Shown here piece by piece: positions 41,442 to 51,036 of a stretch of 64,000 nt of DNA; position 1 is the first letter of the stretch; each line of letters starts with the position of its first letter. A program made the translations under genes and the position numbers. The notes beneath the pieces were generated by a model. That model did not search any database and was not told the DNA's origin. It was given only the letters and a program-made list of their open reading frames with translations. The DNA is from an uncultured Paracoccaceae bacterium (GTDB lineage Bacteria; Pseudomonadota; Alphaproteobacteria; Rhodobacterales; Rhodobacteraceae): NCBI GenBank assembly GCA_947487205.1, contig CANKVU010000006.1, positions 62,001 to 126,000 on the forward strand. The letters are read 5' to 3'.

Positions 41442-42202
41442 GAGCCCGCCTCCGTCAATCTTAGCAACGTTTCCGAAATGGTCGCCCCCCCGCATATCTC
41501 CGACGCGCGGCCATCACGCAGGATGCGGCCGCGATGGAGGATGAGAAGGTGATCGTCGTGTCGTACCTCGTCTGTCAGATGCGTCGCCCACAAGACCGTC
41601 AGCCCCCATGCGGCAAGGTCGTGGACATGATCGACGATGGCGCTGCGGGAGGCAGCGTCGAGCCCCACCGTGGGTTCGTCGCACAGAAGGACGGTGGGCC
41701 GGTGGAGTAGCGCGCGGGCGAGCTCGGTCCGGCGGCGGTGCCCGCCGTTCAGGTCGCGTGCCCGTTCCCGCGCCCGTTCGGCCATGCCGAGCCGGTCGAG
41801 GCATTCCGCGATCCGCAAACGCGCGTCGCGGCCGGAGATGCCATGCAGGGCGGCGAAATAGGTCAGGTTCTGCCGCACCGTCAGGTCGAGGTCGAGGGTT
41901 GGCTGCTGGAACACGATCCCCATGGCGGCCAATGCCCTGCGCGGTGATCGCGACAGATCCGCCCCGCCGATCCGAATGCGCCCCGAGCGGGACGTGAAGA
42001 GCCGCGTCAACAGGGCGAAGAGGGTGGACTTGCCGGCGCCGTTGGGCCCGAGCAGAGCGGTGAACCGCCCCGGCGGGCACGCGAACCCGATCCGGTCGAG
42101 GGCCCGCCTGTCGCCGTAGGAGAAAGACAGATCCTCGACGGAAAGCCCCGGCGCAGGATCGCCGGGGCCGCGCCCGGTGCACGTCGTCGGATCGGCGGTC
42201 AC
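41438..42202 (-). CDS. ABC-2 transporter ATP-binding protein
   Basis: This is the ATPase of the exporter, about 254 residues. It has Walker A LLGPNGAGKST, Q-loop VFQQPTLDLDLTVRQN, a degenerate signature LNGGHRRRTELARALLH (NGGH instead of SGGQ), Walker B VLLCDEPTVGLD and the H-loop WATHLTDEVRHDDHLLILH. WATHLTDEV is typical of ATPases associated with PQQ-dependent alcohol catabolism, as far as I recall. I chose the GTG at 42202 because it overlaps the stop of a short upstream frame (GTGA). GTG codons at 42223 and 42232 are alternatives. The true start is uncertain. Confidence 0.87.
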   Translation of the reverse strand: MTADPTTCTGRGPGDPAPGLSVEDLSFSYGDRRALDRIGFACPPGRFTALLGPNGAGKSTLFALLTRLFTSRSGRIRIGGADLSRSPRRALAAMGIVFQQPTLDLDLTVRQNLTYFAALHGISGRDARLRIAECLDRLGMAERARERARDLNGGHRRRTELARALLHRPTVLLCDEPTVGLDAASRSAIVDHVHDLAAWGLTVLWATHLTDEVRHDDHLLILHRGRILRDGRASEICGGATISETLLRLTEAGS

Positions 42203-42306
42203 GGCGTGGAACGCGGATCGCACAGTCCGCACAGCTTTCGCGTGCCGCCGCGACCGATCAAGCGGCGCGATCGGACTGGACGGGGCGCGAGAATGGTTCG
42301 GATCAT
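42199..42306 (-). CDS. Putative 35-residue peptide coupled to the ABC exporter
   Basis: A short frame starts at the ATG at 42306 (GAGGG seven bases upstream) and reads MIRTILAPRPVRSRRLIGRG, continuing GTRKLCGLCDPRSTP. Its TGA overlaps the GTG start of the ATPase, the same four-base coupling used between the ATPase and the permease. The peptide is strongly basic with a CGLC pair near the end. It could be a leader that delivers ribosomes to the ATPase start or a genuine small product. High G+C sequence often yields arginine-rich chance frames, so confidence is limited. Confidence 0.35.
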   Translation of the reverse strand: MIRTILAPRPVRSRRLIGRGGTRKLCGLCDPRSTP

Positions 42307-42643
42307 GGCGGGACCCTCGCTGAAACCGACGCGCGGTGCAAATGGCTGTCGTCCGGGACCGGGGTATTTGACGAAAGGGTGAGCGGGCCGAACGGCAGGC
42401 CCGCAGGGCGCCGCCGTGTCGGGCCGTCACGGTCGCGGCAGGCGGCCGGGGCTGACATCGGCTCGGGGGCGTTCGGGTGGTTGACGAGGCGGTTTCCGAA
42501 GCGCTCTCATATCGCCGCGCGGCGGGGCCGGGACGCAATCCGGTCCTGACGCTTCCGCGAGATCGCCGACCTGTTCTTAGGTCTTATATCGCCGGCGCGG
42601 AGGTCGGCCCTAGCCTGCGGCCAGAACGGGGAGGATGCGGCAC
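42307..42643. other. Divergent intergenic region between ABC exporter and cox operon
   Basis: The 337 bases have no supported gene. On the plus side, the inverted repeat GACCT-gttctt-AGGTC at 42568-42583 directly precedes an AT-rich TTATAT at 42584-42589, a possible operator and -10 box for the cox genes. GGGGAGG at 42628-42634 is the ribosome-binding site of coxG. A candidate -35 box at the proper distance is not evident. Confidence 0.45.
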
Positions 42644-43192
42644 ATGGAACTCAGCGGACACCGGGTGATCGACGCGCCTCGGGAGCAAGTCTGGGAGGCG
42701 CTTCTGGATCCCGCCGTCCTGAAGGCCTGCGTGCCCGGTTGCACCGAGATGTCGGGCACCCCGGAGGAGGGGTTCGAGGCCACGGTGGTGCAGAAAGTCG
42801 GCCCGGTGAAGGCGACGTTCAAGGGCGACGTGCGGCTCGAGGACATGAAGCGGCCCGACAGCTTGACGCTTTCGGGCGAGGGCAAGGGCGGCGCGGCCGG
42901 GTTCGCCAAGGGCGGCGCCGATTGCCGCCTGTCGGAGGAGGCGAATGGGGCGACCCGGCTCGATTACGATGTGGAGGCGAAGGTCGGCGGCAAGCTCGCG
43001 CAATTAGGCAGCCGCGTCATCGACGGGTTCGCGAAGAAGATGGCCGACCAGTTCTTCGAGAACTTCAAGACGCAGGTCGAAGGCCCCTCGGAGGCCGATG
43101 GCGGCGTGGCCGCCGGCAGCCCCGAACCCGCAGAGGGCGAAAGCGGGGCCTCCAAGAAAGGCGGCTGGTTCGGGCGCAAGCGCGCGGACTGA
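42644..43192 (+). CDS. coxG: CoxG-family SRPBCC protein
   Basis: CoxG proteins belong to the START/SRPBCC fold, and in CO-oxidising bacteria CoxG helps anchor or assemble the dehydrogenase at the membrane. The 182-residue product has the fold's opening [20 protein letters not shown], then [14 protein letters not shown] and [26 protein letters not shown] in order. The C-terminal tail is acidic and serine-rich and ends with a basic [11 protein letters not shown] chose the ATG at 42644, nine bases after GGGGAGG, over the one at 42635, which abuts it. It leads the coxG-coxS-coxL-coxM operon. Confidence 0.9.
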   Translation: MELSGHRVIDAPREQVWEALLDPAVLKACVPGCTEMSGTPEEGFEATVVQKVGPVKATFKGDVRLEDMKRPDSLTLSGEGKGGAAGFAKGGADCRLSEEANGATRLDYDVEAKVGGKLAQLGSRVIDGFAKKMADQFFENFKTQVEGPSEADGGVAAGSPEPAEGESGASKKGGWFGRKRAD

Positions 43193-43215
43193 GGCTATCT
43201 AAGGGAGAAAGTGCG

Positions 43216-43701
43216 ATGATCAAGATCGAGATGACGGTGAACGGGCGCCCGGTGTCGGGCGAGGTGGAAGGGCGCACGTTGCTCGTCGATTTCATCCGGC
43301 AGACCCTGCTGCTGACGGGGACCCATGTGGGGTGCGACACGACCCAGTGCGGCGCCTGCACGATCCACCTCGACGGGGAGCCGGTGAAATCGTGCTCGGT
43401 CCTGGCTGCAGAATGCGCGGGCGCCCGGATCACCACGATCGAGGGGATGGCGAATGCCGACGGGTCGCTGTCGTCGATGCAGCAGGCCTTCCAGGATTAT
43501 CACGGCCTGCAATGCGGTTTCTGCACCCCGGGCATGGTGATGGCGGCCACGGCGCTTCTGGAAGAGAACCCGACGCCCTCGGAGGCCGAGATCCGGCACC
43601 ACCTGGAGGGCAACATCTGTCGGTGCACGGGATACCACAACATCGTCAAGGCGGTTCAGGCCGCCAGCGGACAGGACGTGACCCCCGTCGCGGCGGAATG
43701 A
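43216..43701 (+). CDS. coxS: CODH-like small subunit with two [2Fe-2S] clusters
   Basis: This is the small iron-sulfur subunit of a molybdenum hydroxylase (xanthine oxidase superfamily). The 161-residue protein has the plant-ferredoxin-type motif [16 protein letters not shown] with cysteines in C-x4-C-x2-C order. The second cluster motifs are [14 protein letters not shown] and [15 protein letters not shown]. It passes electrons between the molybdenum centre in the large subunit and FAD in the medium subunit. It lies 23 bases after coxG and 57 before coxL. Confidence 0.96.
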   Translation: MIKIEMTVNGRPVSGEVEGRTLLVDFIRQTLLLTGTHVGCDTTQCGACTIHLDGEPVKSCSVLAAECAGARITTIEGMANADGSLSSMQQAFQDYHGLQCGFCTPGMVMAATALLEENPTPSEAEIRHHLEGNICRCTGYHNIVKAVQAASGQDVTPVAAE

Positions 43702-43758
43702 CATATTGAACTCAGGCGCGATTCTTCCTCGAAGAATCGGCACCCAGGGAGGACAGAC

Positions 43759-46200
43759 ATGCCCAAGGACGGCGGCATCGGCACGAGCCCGAAGCGACGC
43801 GAGGACGTCCGGTTTCTCAGCGGAACCGGCCGGTATACCGACGACATCAATCTGCACGGCCAGGCCTACGCGGTCTTCGTGCGCTCCGATGTGGCGCATG
43901 GCCGCCTGAACGGCATCGACACCGAGGCTGCAGCGGACATGCCGGGCGTGATCCGGATATTCACCGCCAGGGACTTCGAGGGCTGCGGCGGCGTTCCCTG
44001 CGGCTGGCAAATCACGTCGCGCGACGGCAACGTCATGCAGGAACCCAAGCACCCGATCCTCGCGGAGGGCAAGGTGCGCCATGTTGGAGACCCGATCGCC
44101 GTCGTGGTGGCCGAGACGCTGGCCCAGGCCCGTGACGCGGCCGAGGCGGTAATGCCCGACATCGAGGATCTGCCGGCGATCGTCGACATGAAGGCGGCAT
44201 TGGCCGACGACGCGCCGAAGGTTCATGACGAGCTGAGTTCGAACCTCTGCTACGATTGGGGCTTCGTCGAGGAGAACCGCGAGGCGGTCGATCGGGCGAT
44301 CAAGGAGGCGGCGCACGTCACGACGCTGGAACTGGTGAACAACCGCATGATCGCCAACCCGATGGAACCGCGCGTGGCGGTCGGCGACTATGCCGCCCAT
44401 TCCGACGAATCCACGCTCTATACCACCAGCCAGAACCCGCACGTGATCCGGCTGCTGATGGGGGCGTTCGTGCTGAACATCCCCGAGCACAAGTTGCGCG
44501 TGGTGGCCCCCGACGTGGGAGGCGGGTTCGGCACGAAGATCTTTCATTATGCCGAAGAGGCGTTCTGCACCTTCGCGGCCAAGCAGCTCAGGCGGCCTGT
44601 CAAGTGGACGTCCACCCGATCCGAGGCGTTCATGTCCGACGCCCACGGACGCGATCACGTGACGAAGATCGAGCTGGCGCTGGACGAGGACAACAACTTC
44701 ACCGCGCTCAGGACCGATACCCACGCGAATATGGGGGCGTACCTCTCCACCTTCGCGCCGTCGGTGCCGACCTGGCTCCACGGCACGCTGATGGCGGGCA
44801 ATTACAAGACACCGCTCGTCTACGTCAACGTGAAGGCGGTGTTCACCAACACCGTCCCGGTGGATGCGTATCGCGGCGCCGGCCGGCCCGAAGCGACGTA
44901 TCAGCTTGAACGGATCGTGGACAAGGCCGCGCGCGAGTTGGGCGTCGATCCCATCGCGCTCAGGCGGCAGAACTTCATCACGGAGTTTCCATACCAGACG
45001 CCGGTCGCCGTCCAGTACGACACGGGCGATTACCACGCGACGATGGACAAGCTTCTGGATATTGCCGACCACGCCGGGTTCGAGGCGCGGGCCGAGGAAT
45101 CGCGGAAGAAGGGCAAGCTGCGCGGCTTCGGCATCTCGCACTATATCGAGGCCTGCGGGATCGCGCCGTCGAACCTGGTGGGACAGCTCGGAGCGAGGGC
45201 CGGACTCTACGAGAGCGCGACCGTCCGGGTGAATGCCACCGGCTCGATCAGCGTGATGACCGGCAGCCACAGTCATGGCCAGGGTCACGAGACCACTTTC
45301 GCGCAGGTCATCGCCGAGATGATCGGGATCGACGCCGATCAGGTGGACATCGTGCACGGCGATACCGCGCGGACGCCGATGGGAATGGGCACTTACGGGT
45401 CGCGCTCCATCGCGGTCGGCGGATCGGCCATGGTCCGCGCGGCCGAGAAGGTGATCAACAAGGCCAAGAAGATCGCCGCGCACCTGATGGAGGCCTCCGA
45501 GGGCGACATCGAGTTGAAGGACGGCCAGTTCACGGTCGCGGGCACCGACAAGTCGGTGGCCTGGGGCGACGTGACGCTCGCCGCCTACGTGCCGCACAAT
45601 TATCCGCTGGAGGAGATCGAGCCGGGGCTCGAGGAAACCGCATTCTACGATCCGGCGAACTTTACCTACCCCTCGGGTGGCTACGGTTGCGAAGTCGAAG
45701 TCGACTCGGAGACGGGGCTCGTGGAGGTCGTGGGCTTTGCCGCCGCGGACGATTTCGGAAACGTGATCAACCCGATGATCGTCGAAGGGCAGGTCCACGG
45801 CGGCCTCGCGCAGGGGATCGGCCAGGCCTTGTGGGAGAATTGCGCCTACGACGCGGACGGGCAGCTCCTTTCGGCCAGCTACATGGATTACGCGATGCCG
45901 CGTTCCACCGACCTGCCGATGTTCAAGGTCGACCATTCCTGCGTCACGCCCTGCACGCATAATCCGCTGGGCGTGAAGGGGTGCGGCGAGGCCGGTGCGA
46001 TCGGATCGCCGCCGGCGGTCGTCAATGCCGTGCTCGATGCCCTGAACCGGGGTGGGATTGCGGTCGATCATATCGACATGCCCCTGTCCCCGGCCCGGGT
46101 CTGGGCCGCGATGCAGGGCGCGGGCGCCAACCTGGGCGCCGCCCAGCCTGCCGCCCGGTCGGAGGATACCGCCGGCGGCCGTTCGGTCGGCACGCCGTGA
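43759..46200 (+). CDS. coxL: Molybdenum hydroxylase large subunit, form II CODH-like
   Basis: This is the large, molybdopterin-binding catalytic subunit, 813 residues. It has [14 protein letters not shown], the active-site loop [45 protein letters not shown] and [14 protein letters not shown], which includes the conserved catalytic glutamate. The loop AYRGAGR identifies the form II group. True aerobic CO dehydrogenases (form I) have AYRCSFR with the copper-binding cysteine, which is missing here. The substrate is therefore uncertain: CO is possible but another aldehyde, purine or aromatic compound is equally so. The gene order S-L-M also fits form II. Confidence 0.95.
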   Translation: MPKDGGIGTSPKRREDVRFLSGTGRYTDDINLHGQAYAVFVRSDVAHGRLNGIDTEAAADMPGVIRIFTARDFEGCGGVPCGWQITSRDGNVMQEPKHPILAEGKVRHVGDPIAVVVAETLAQARDAAEAVMPDIEDLPAIVDMKAALADDAPKVHDELSSNLCYDWGFVEENREAVDRAIKEAAHVTTLELVNNRMIANPMEPRVAVGDYAAHSDESTLYTTSQNPHVIRLLMGAFVLNIPEHKLRVVAPDVGGGFGTKIFHYAEEAFCTFAAKQLRRPVKWTSTRSEAFMSDAHGRDHVTKIELALDEDNNFTALRTDTHANMGAYLSTFAPSVPTWLHGTLMAGNYKTPLVYVNVKAVFTNTVPVDAYRGAGRPEATYQLERIVDKAARELGVDPIALRRQNFITEFPYQTPVAVQYDTGDYHATMDKLLDIADHAGFEARAEESRKKGKLRGFGISHYIEACGIAPSNLVGQLGARAGLYESATVRVNATGSISVMTGSHSHGQGHETTFAQVIAEMIGIDADQVDIVHGDTARTPMGMGTYGSRSIAVGGSAMVRAAEKVINKAKKIAAHLMEASEGDIELKDGQFTVAGTDKSVAWGDVTLAAYVPHNYPLEEIEPGLEETAFYDPANFTYPSGGYGCEVEVDSETGLVEVVGFAAADDFGNVINPMIVEGQVHGGLAQGIGQALWENCAYDADGQLLSASYMDYAMPRSTDLPMFKVDHSCVTPCTHNPLGVKGCGEAGAIGSPPAVVNAVLDALNRGGIAVDHIDMPLSPARVWAAMQGAGANLGAAQPAARSEDTAGGRSVGTP

Positions 46201-46210
46201 GATCGTGGCT

Positions 46211-46232
46211 CGGGGCGGCCAGCGCCGCCCCG
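46211..46232 (+). terminator. Hairpin between coxL and coxM
   Basis: CGGGGCGGC (46211-46219) pairs perfectly with GCCGCCCCG (46224-46232) over a 4-base loop, 11 bases after the coxL stop. The medium-subunit gene starts 32 bases later. It is probably a message-stabilising or partly terminating structure within the operon, because no T-run follows. Confidence 0.5.
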
Positions 46233-46263
46233 GCAGCCATCCGGGACCAGACAGGATAGAGCC

Positions 46264-47052
46264 ATGTACGATTTCGACTTCGAACGCCCGACCACGATCC
46301 AGGATGCCGTCGAGGCCCTGAAGGCCGAGGAGGCGATCGCCTTCTCGGGCGGGCAGACGTTGATGCCCACGATGAAGCAACGGCTTGCCATGCCGTCGAA
46401 GGTGGTGAGCCTGACCGCCATCGACGAGATGAAGGGCGTGCGACTGGACGGCACGTCCCTCTGGATCGGCGGAGCGACCACGCATGCGACGGTCAAGCGC
46501 GAACTGGCCGAAAGCTATCCGGCGATGTCGTCGCTGGCCGGGCGGATCGGCGATCCCTCGGTACGCTCCCGCGGGACGATCGGCGGCTCCGTCGCCAACA
46601 ACGATCCCTCGGCCTGCTACCCCGCCGGAACGCTCGCCTCGAAGGGGGTGATCGTCACCGATCGGCGGGAGATCCCGGCCGACGAATTTTTTCAGGGCAT
46701 GTTCATGACCGCCCTAGAAGAGGGAGAGATCGTCACGGCGGTCAAGATGCAAGTTCCGGAACGCGCCCACTACGCGAAGTTCATACAGCCTGCGTCCCGC
46801 TTTCCGCTGACGGCCGTGTACGTGGCGAAGTTTGATGATGGCGTCCGCGTCGCGGTAACCGGCGCCTCCGAGATGGGGGTCTTCCGTTGGACGGAGGCGG
46901 AGGAGGCGTTGTCGTCGGGGTTCGACGCGGGCGCGATCGACGGCTTGGCGACGCCAGACGGGGCCGACATGATCTCGGATTTGCACGGATCGGGCGATTA
47001 CCGGGCCCACCTTGTCAAGGTGATGACGAAGCGGGCGGTGGCCGCCGCCTGA
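46264..47052 (+). CDS. coxM: CODH-like medium (FAD-binding) subunit
   Basis: This is the FAD-containing subunit of the molybdenum hydroxylase, 262 residues, passing electrons from the iron-sulfur subunit to the respiratory chain. It has MYDFDFERPTTIQDAVEAL at the start, FSGGQTLMPTMKQRLAMP (the AGGHS/TL-like FAD motif) and SVRSRGTIGGSVANNDPSAC (the TIGGN-like FAD motif with conserved NDP). The C-terminal domain holds KFIQPASRFPLTAVYVAKF. It is the last gene of the cox set and converges on ilvH. Confidence 0.94.
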   Translation: MYDFDFERPTTIQDAVEALKAEEAIAFSGGQTLMPTMKQRLAMPSKVVSLTAIDEMKGVRLDGTSLWIGGATTHATVKRELAESYPAMSSLAGRIGDPSVRSRGTIGGSVANNDPSACYPAGTLASKGVIVTDRREIPADEFFQGMFMTALEEGEIVTAVKMQVPERAHYAKFIQPASRFPLTAVYVAKFDDGVRVAVTGASEMGVFRWTEAEEALSSGFDAGAIDGLATPDGADMISDLHGSGDYRAHLVKVMTKRAVAAA

Positions 47053-47106
47053 CATCGCCGGCCGCGCCCCGCTCTCCCGCGGGCGGGCGCCGCCAACCAG
47101 GGAGAC

Positions 47107-47664
47107 CTAGCCGCGCGAAAGGGCGGCGACGCCCGTCCTGGCCATCTCGAACAGGCCGAGCGGGCGCATGAGATCGGCGAAGGCATCGATCTTCTGCGGC
47201 GCACCGGTGATCTCGAAGGTGAAGTTCTTCAGCGTCGAATCGACCACGCTGGCGCGGAAGATGTCTGCAAGGCGCAGTGCCTCGACCCGCTTCTCGCCTT
47301 CGCCGGCGACCTTGAAGAGCGCCAGTTCGCGCTCCACACTGGCGCCCTCGACCGTGAGATCGTGGACTTCGTGGACGGGGACGATGCGGCCGAGCTGGGC
47401 CTTGATCTGCTCGATCACCGCGGGCGTGCCGGTCGTGACGATCGTGATCCGCGACGTGTGCCCGGTATGGTCGATCTCGGCCACGGTGAGGCTCTCGATG
47501 TTGTAGCCCCGCCCCGAGAACAATCCGATGACGCGGGCAAGAACCCCGGCCTCGTTGTCGACGACGACGGCAAGGGTATGGCGCTCGATCACATCGGAAT
47601 TGGGGTCACGGAGGTCGTAGGCCGAATGGCGCGAGGACCCCTTCTCGATCTGCAGAGCGGACAT
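47107..47664 (-). CDS. ilvH: Acetolactate synthase small (regulatory) subunit
   Basis: IlvH controls feedback inhibition of acetolactate synthase in valine, leucine and isoleucine synthesis. The 185-residue protein has an N-terminal ACT domain (HTLAVVVDNEAGVLARVIGLFSGRGYNIESLTV, read in two adjacent parts from about residue 28) and the ThrXXGXP-independent C-terminal regulatory domain with RELALFKV and FTFEITGAPQKIDAF. The ATG at 47664 has GGAGG upstream. The large subunit gene ilvI/ilvB is normally next to it, but here the upstream neighbour is rpe, so the catalytic gene must lie elsewhere. Confidence 0.95.
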   Translation of the reverse strand: MSALQIEKGSSRHSAYDLRDPNSDVIERHTLAVVVDNEAGVLARVIGLFSGRGYNIESLTVAEIDHTGHTSRITIVTTGTPAVIEQIKAQLGRIVPVHEVHDLTVEGASVERELALFKVAGEGEKRVEALRLADIFRASVVDSTLKNFTFEITGAPQKIDAFADLMRPLGLFEMARTGVAALSRG

Positions 47665-47731
47665 TCGTCGAGCCTCCTTCGCTGACCTACCGTCTATGCC
47701 CTCCAGCGGGCCCCGGCAAGGGGCGCCGCCT

Positions 47732-48430
47732 TCAGGCCATCGCCCCGGTGGCGGATTGCGCGGCGCGTCGGATCGCGGCGATGTTGGCGCCATAGGCGGA
47801 GGGCTCGTCCGCCGATCCGCCGCGGAAGACGGCCGATCCCGCCACAAGCACGTCGGCCCCGGCGCGGCAGACCATCGGCGCGGTGGTCGTGTCCACACCG
47901 CCGTCGATCGCGATATGGACGGGGCGGTCGCCGATCATCGCACGCAGGCGCCGGACCTTGGCCGTCAGGTCGAGGAAGCTCTGGCCCCCGAATCCCGGGT
48001 TGACCGTCATCACGCAAACGAGGTCGGCCAGGTCGAGGAGGGGGTCCACCGCATCGGCGGGCGTGCCGGGGTTGAGCGCCACGCCGGCCCGCATTCCCGC
48101 CGCGCGGATCGCCTGAAGGGTGCGGTGGATATGCGGGCCAGCCTCCACGTGGGCGGTCAGGATGTCGGCCCCGGCATCGGCGAAGGCCGCGATATAGGGA
48201 TCGACCGGCGCGATCATCAGGTGCACGTCCATCACCGTGCGCACATGGCGGCGGAACGCCTTCACCGCCGGGGGGCCGAAGGTCAGGTTGGGCACGAAAT
48301 GGCCGTCCATCACGTCCACATGGACCCAGTCGGCGCCCTGATCCTCGATCGCGCGGATCTCGCGCCCGAAATCGGCGAAATCGGCGGAGAGGATCGACGG
48401 GGCGATCTTGATCTGGCGGTCGAACGTCAT
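47732..48430 (-). CDS. rpe: Ribulose-phosphate 3-epimerase
   Basis: This enzyme interconverts ribulose 5-phosphate and xylulose 5-phosphate in the pentose phosphate pathway. The 232-residue TIM-barrel protein has IAPSILSADFADFG with the catalytic serine/metal region, DWVHVDVMDGHFVPNLTFGP, VMDVHLMI, MTVNPGFGGQSF and IAIDGGVDTTTAPM, covering all metal and catalytic residues (two His, two Asp). It lies upstream of ilvH on the same strand with 67 bases between and appears separately regulated. Confidence 0.97.
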   Translation of the reverse strand: MTFDRQIKIAPSILSADFADFGREIRAIEDQGADWVHVDVMDGHFVPNLTFGPPAVKAFRRHVRTVMDVHLMIAPVDPYIAAFADAGADILTAHVEAGPHIHRTLQAIRAAGMRAGVALNPGTPADAVDPLLDLADLVCVMTVNPGFGGQSFLDLTAKVRRLRAMIGDRPVHIAIDGGVDTTTAPMVCRAGADVLVAGSAVFRGGSADEPSAYGANIAAIRRAAQSATGAMA

Positions 48431-48493
48431 CGGGTCCTCCGGGCGGTCTGCGGCCCCTCCCTAGGGCGGGGCGCGGCGGGACGGCAAGCCCCA

Positions 48494-49036
48494 TCAGGCC
48501 AGCGGATAGCTTTCCAGCAGCTCGTAGCGTGACCCGTGATGGGTGACGGTCGAGCGGTAGAGCGACACGGTGTCGATCACATGCGCCTCGAGGCGGAACC
48601 TGCCGTGGCCCGACAGGAAGCGTGCGAGCCGGGCGTGGTCCTCCGGCGGCATCCGGTGGGGGAAACGGGCGAGGGTCACGTGCGGGACGAAGCGGGTCGC
48701 GGGCAGGTCGATGCCCGCGCGGCGAATGGCCGTGGCGAGTTTCTTTTGCAGGTGGAGAAGCGCGGGGTGGGGCTCGGCGGCGGCATAGACCAAGCGCGGA
48801 TGCTCCGACCCGAAGGTGCCGAGGCCGCGCATCTCCAGCGGGACGGGGCCCGGGCGCAGCATCTCGAGGTCGAGGTTCAGCTCTTCCAGGGCGGAGAGGG
48901 GCGCGTCGGCCATGAAGGCGAGCGTCAGGTGCAGGTCGTCGATGTCCACGTAACGCCCGCAGCGCAGCCCCTCGACCAGATTGTCGAGGGCGTCGCGCAT
49001 GGGTTCGGGCGGATCGAGGGCGAGGAAGGTGCGCAT
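48494..49036 (-). CDS. thpR: RNA 2',3'-cyclic phosphodiesterase ThpR (2H family)
   Basis: ThpR opens 2',3'-cyclic phosphates on RNA ends. The 180-residue protein begins MRTFLALDPPEPMRDAL and has the two catalytic histidine motifs of the 2H phosphoesterases, HLTL at residues about 37-40 and HVTLARFPHRM near residue 120. It ends RYELLESYPLA, as usual in the family. The ATG at 49036 is the correct start because upstream sequence in frame is unrelated. It diverges from the hemerythrin-like gene across 74 bases. Confidence 0.93.
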   Translation of the reverse strand: MRTFLALDPPEPMRDALDNLVEGLRCGRYVDIDDLHLTLAFMADAPLSALEELNLDLEMLRPGPVPLEMRGLGTFGSEHPRLVYAAAEPHPALLHLQKKLATAIRRAGIDLPATRFVPHVTLARFPHRMPPEDHARLARFLSGHGRFRLEAHVIDTVSLYRSTVTHHGSRYELLESYPLA

Positions 49037-49110
49037 GCGAACGGGACCTAGTGTGCGATGCGCGCTCGCGAAAGGGTGACGGCGGGCGGGGTCGCGGCTA
49101 GATCCCGGAC

Positions 49111-49683
49111 ATGACCGACGACGAGATCCGGGCGCTGGAGCGCCGAGACGGCCTGCCGGACGCGCTGCGCGTTCTGGTGGACGAATTGCCGCGCGGGACC
49201 TGGGAGGCGCATCCCAATTTCTCGCCCCTGACGCGGTTCTGGCTGCAGCGCCATCTGATGTTCCGCGAGGTGCTGGAGCGGTTGCAGGGCGACACGCGCG
49301 CCTTTCTCGACGGCAGGGCGGAGGCACGGGCCTATGGCCGGCAGACGGCGCGGATGGCGCAGTTCCTGCTGCAGGAACTGCACGGGCACCATTCGATCGA
49401 GGATCACCATTACTTCCCGGTCCTGCAGGCCCTGGACGACCGGCTGGAGAAGGGATTCGTCCTGCTCGACGCCGATCACCACGCGCTCGACGGGCACATG
49501 AACGACCTGGCGCAGGGGACGAACGAGATGCTGTCGGGATTGCAGGGGCCCGATCCTCTGGCCGGCGCGGGACGGCTCGACACGCGGCTGTCCGATTTCG
49601 GGAGCTTCATCGACCGGCACCTGACCGACGAGGAGGACCTCGTCGTGCCGGTGATCCTCAGATACGCGCCCGAGATCCACTGA
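49111..49683 (+). CDS. Hemerythrin HHE-domain protein
   Basis: This 190-residue helical protein has a hemerythrin-like domain that binds a diiron centre. Ligand candidates are the histidines and glutamates of ELHGHHSIEDHHYFPVL (about residues 90-106), DADHHALDGHMNDL and SFIDRHLTDEEDLVVP. Such proteins serve in oxygen or nitric oxide sensing, iron handling or stress protection. The last 26 bases overlap the end of the convergent MFS transporter gene. A specific role cannot be given. Confidence 0.88.
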   Translation: MTDDEIRALERRDGLPDALRVLVDELPRGTWEAHPNFSPLTRFWLQRHLMFREVLERLQGDTRAFLDGRAEARAYGRQTARMAQFLLQELHGHHSIEDHHYFPVLQALDDRLEKGFVLLDADHHALDGHMNDLAQGTNEMLSGLQGPDPLAGAGRLDTRLSDFGSFIDRHLTDEEDLVVPVILRYAPEIH

Positions 49684-50887
49684 GCCGGGCCTCGCGCCGG
49701 ATCACCAGCAGGATCGCGACCACCGACCCGATCGCGGTCAGGAGCATCAGCCACAGGAGCGGCCGGCTGGACCCCGCCCCGGTCAGGAGGACGCCCGCCA
49801 GTGCCGAGAGCGCGGCGCCGCCGCCGATCATGATCGCCCCGCCCAGCCCCGAGGCGGTGCCGGCGAGATGCGGGCGGACGGAGAGAGAGCCGGCGGTGGC
49901 GTTCGGGATCACGAGGCCGTTGCCGAGGCCCACGAAGGTCATGAAGCCGAAGAAGGCCAGCGGCCCGCCGAACCCGGCATAGGAGAGCGCCAGCGACAGG
50001 GCGAGGCCGCCCGCATTGACGAGGCTGCCGATCAGGACCATCCGGTTGGTGCCGGCGCGGCGGGCGTAGCGCCCGGTCAGGCCGTTGCCGACGAGGTAGC
50101 CGATGGCAGGCGCGCCGAAATAGATGCCGAGCGTCTCGGGCGACAGGCCGAAGACGGTCGACCCGACATAGGGGGCGCCGCCCAGATAGGCGAAGAAGGC
50201 CCCCGACGACAGCGCCGCCGTGCCGGCATAGCCCCAGAAGCGCGGCGCCGTCAGCAGGTCGGGATATTGCGCGACCTGCTGGCGGAAGTTGCTGGTGGTG
50301 CGCGTGGCCGTCTCGCCCATGTCCCAGAAGGCGAGCGCCCCGGTGGCGATCCCGGCGAAGAGCAGCGCGACGAAGCTCGCCTGCCAGCCGAAGAGCCCGT
50401 CGAGCACGCCGCCGAGCGCGGGCGCCAGCATCGGCGCAACCGACATGCCCATGGTGACGTAGCCGATCATCGAGGCGCTTTCGTCCTGGGAATAGAGGTC
50501 GCGGATCGCCGCGCGGGGCAGGACCAGACCCGCGACGATCGCCGCCTGCATCATGCGAAAGAACAGGAACACGGCGACATGGGTCGCCAGGAGGCAGCCG
50601 ATCGTGGCCAGGCAGAAGATCGCGATGGCCCAGAGCATGACGCTGCGCCGGCCGAAGCGGTCCGAGATCGGACCTATCCCCAACTGCATCACGGCGTTGA
50701 CGCCCAGATAGCCGGCCACGGCGATCTGCATGACCCCGTAGGTGGTGCCGAAATGCGCCGTCATCCCCGGCAGCGAGGGCAGGAACAGGTTCATCGACAG
50801 CGCGGCCAGCGATGTCAGCGCGATCATCGTGGCGATGTGCGGCGGGCTCGATCGGTCGAGCAGGCGGGCGGGTCTGGCGGCTGGCAT
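49658..50887 (-). CDS. MFS multidrug-type efflux transporter (Bcr/CflA family)
   Basis: This proton-driven exporter of the DHA1/Bcr-CflA group has 409 residues and 12 membrane segments. It carries the MFS motif [16 protein letters not shown] between helices 2 and 3. The helix-4 stretch [23 protein letters not shown] and [17 protein letters not shown] resemble motif C of antiporters, with its proline and glycines. Likely substrates are drugs or toxic metabolites. Family members also export sulfonamides, bicyclomycin or cysteine. Its 3' end overlaps the hemerythrin gene by 26 bases on the opposite strand. Confidence 0.9.
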   Translation of the reverse strand: MPAARPARLLDRSSPPHIATMIALTSLAALSMNLFLPSLPGMTAHFGTTYGVMQIAVAGYLGVNAVMQLGIGPISDRFGRRSVMLWAIAIFCLATIGCLLATHVAVFLFFRMMQAAIVAGLVLPRAAIRDLYSQDESASMIGYVTMGMSVAPMLAPALGGVLDGLFGWQASFVALLFAGIATGALAFWDMGETATRTTSNFRQQVAQYPDLLTAPRFWGYAGTAALSSGAFFAYLGGAPYVGSTVFGLSPETLGIYFGAPAIGYLVGNGLTGRYARRAGTNRMVLIGSLVNAGGLALSLALSYAGFGGPLAFFGFMTFVGLGNGLVIPNATAGSLSVRPHLAGTASGLGGAIMIGGGAALSALAGVLLTGAGSSRPLLWLMLLTAIGSVVAILLVIRREARLSGSRARI

Positions 50888-51036
50888 GGGCGCTTAGCTA
50901 TGCCGCGCGGGGCCCCGCGTCCACGCTGCGGTGCAGGCGTTTGCGGATACGTGGATTTCGGGCCTTTCGGGCCTGCGCGACGCTCCGTATGTTGCGCCGC
51001 ACAAGCGAGGAACGAAACGATCGAAGGGACGGCGCG

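Noticed and set aside
43759-46200. Reading the cox operon as a true aerobic CO dehydrogenase.
   Set aside because: The active-site loop is AYRGAGR (form II) and lacks the copper-binding cysteine motif of form I, so CO oxidation is not supported.
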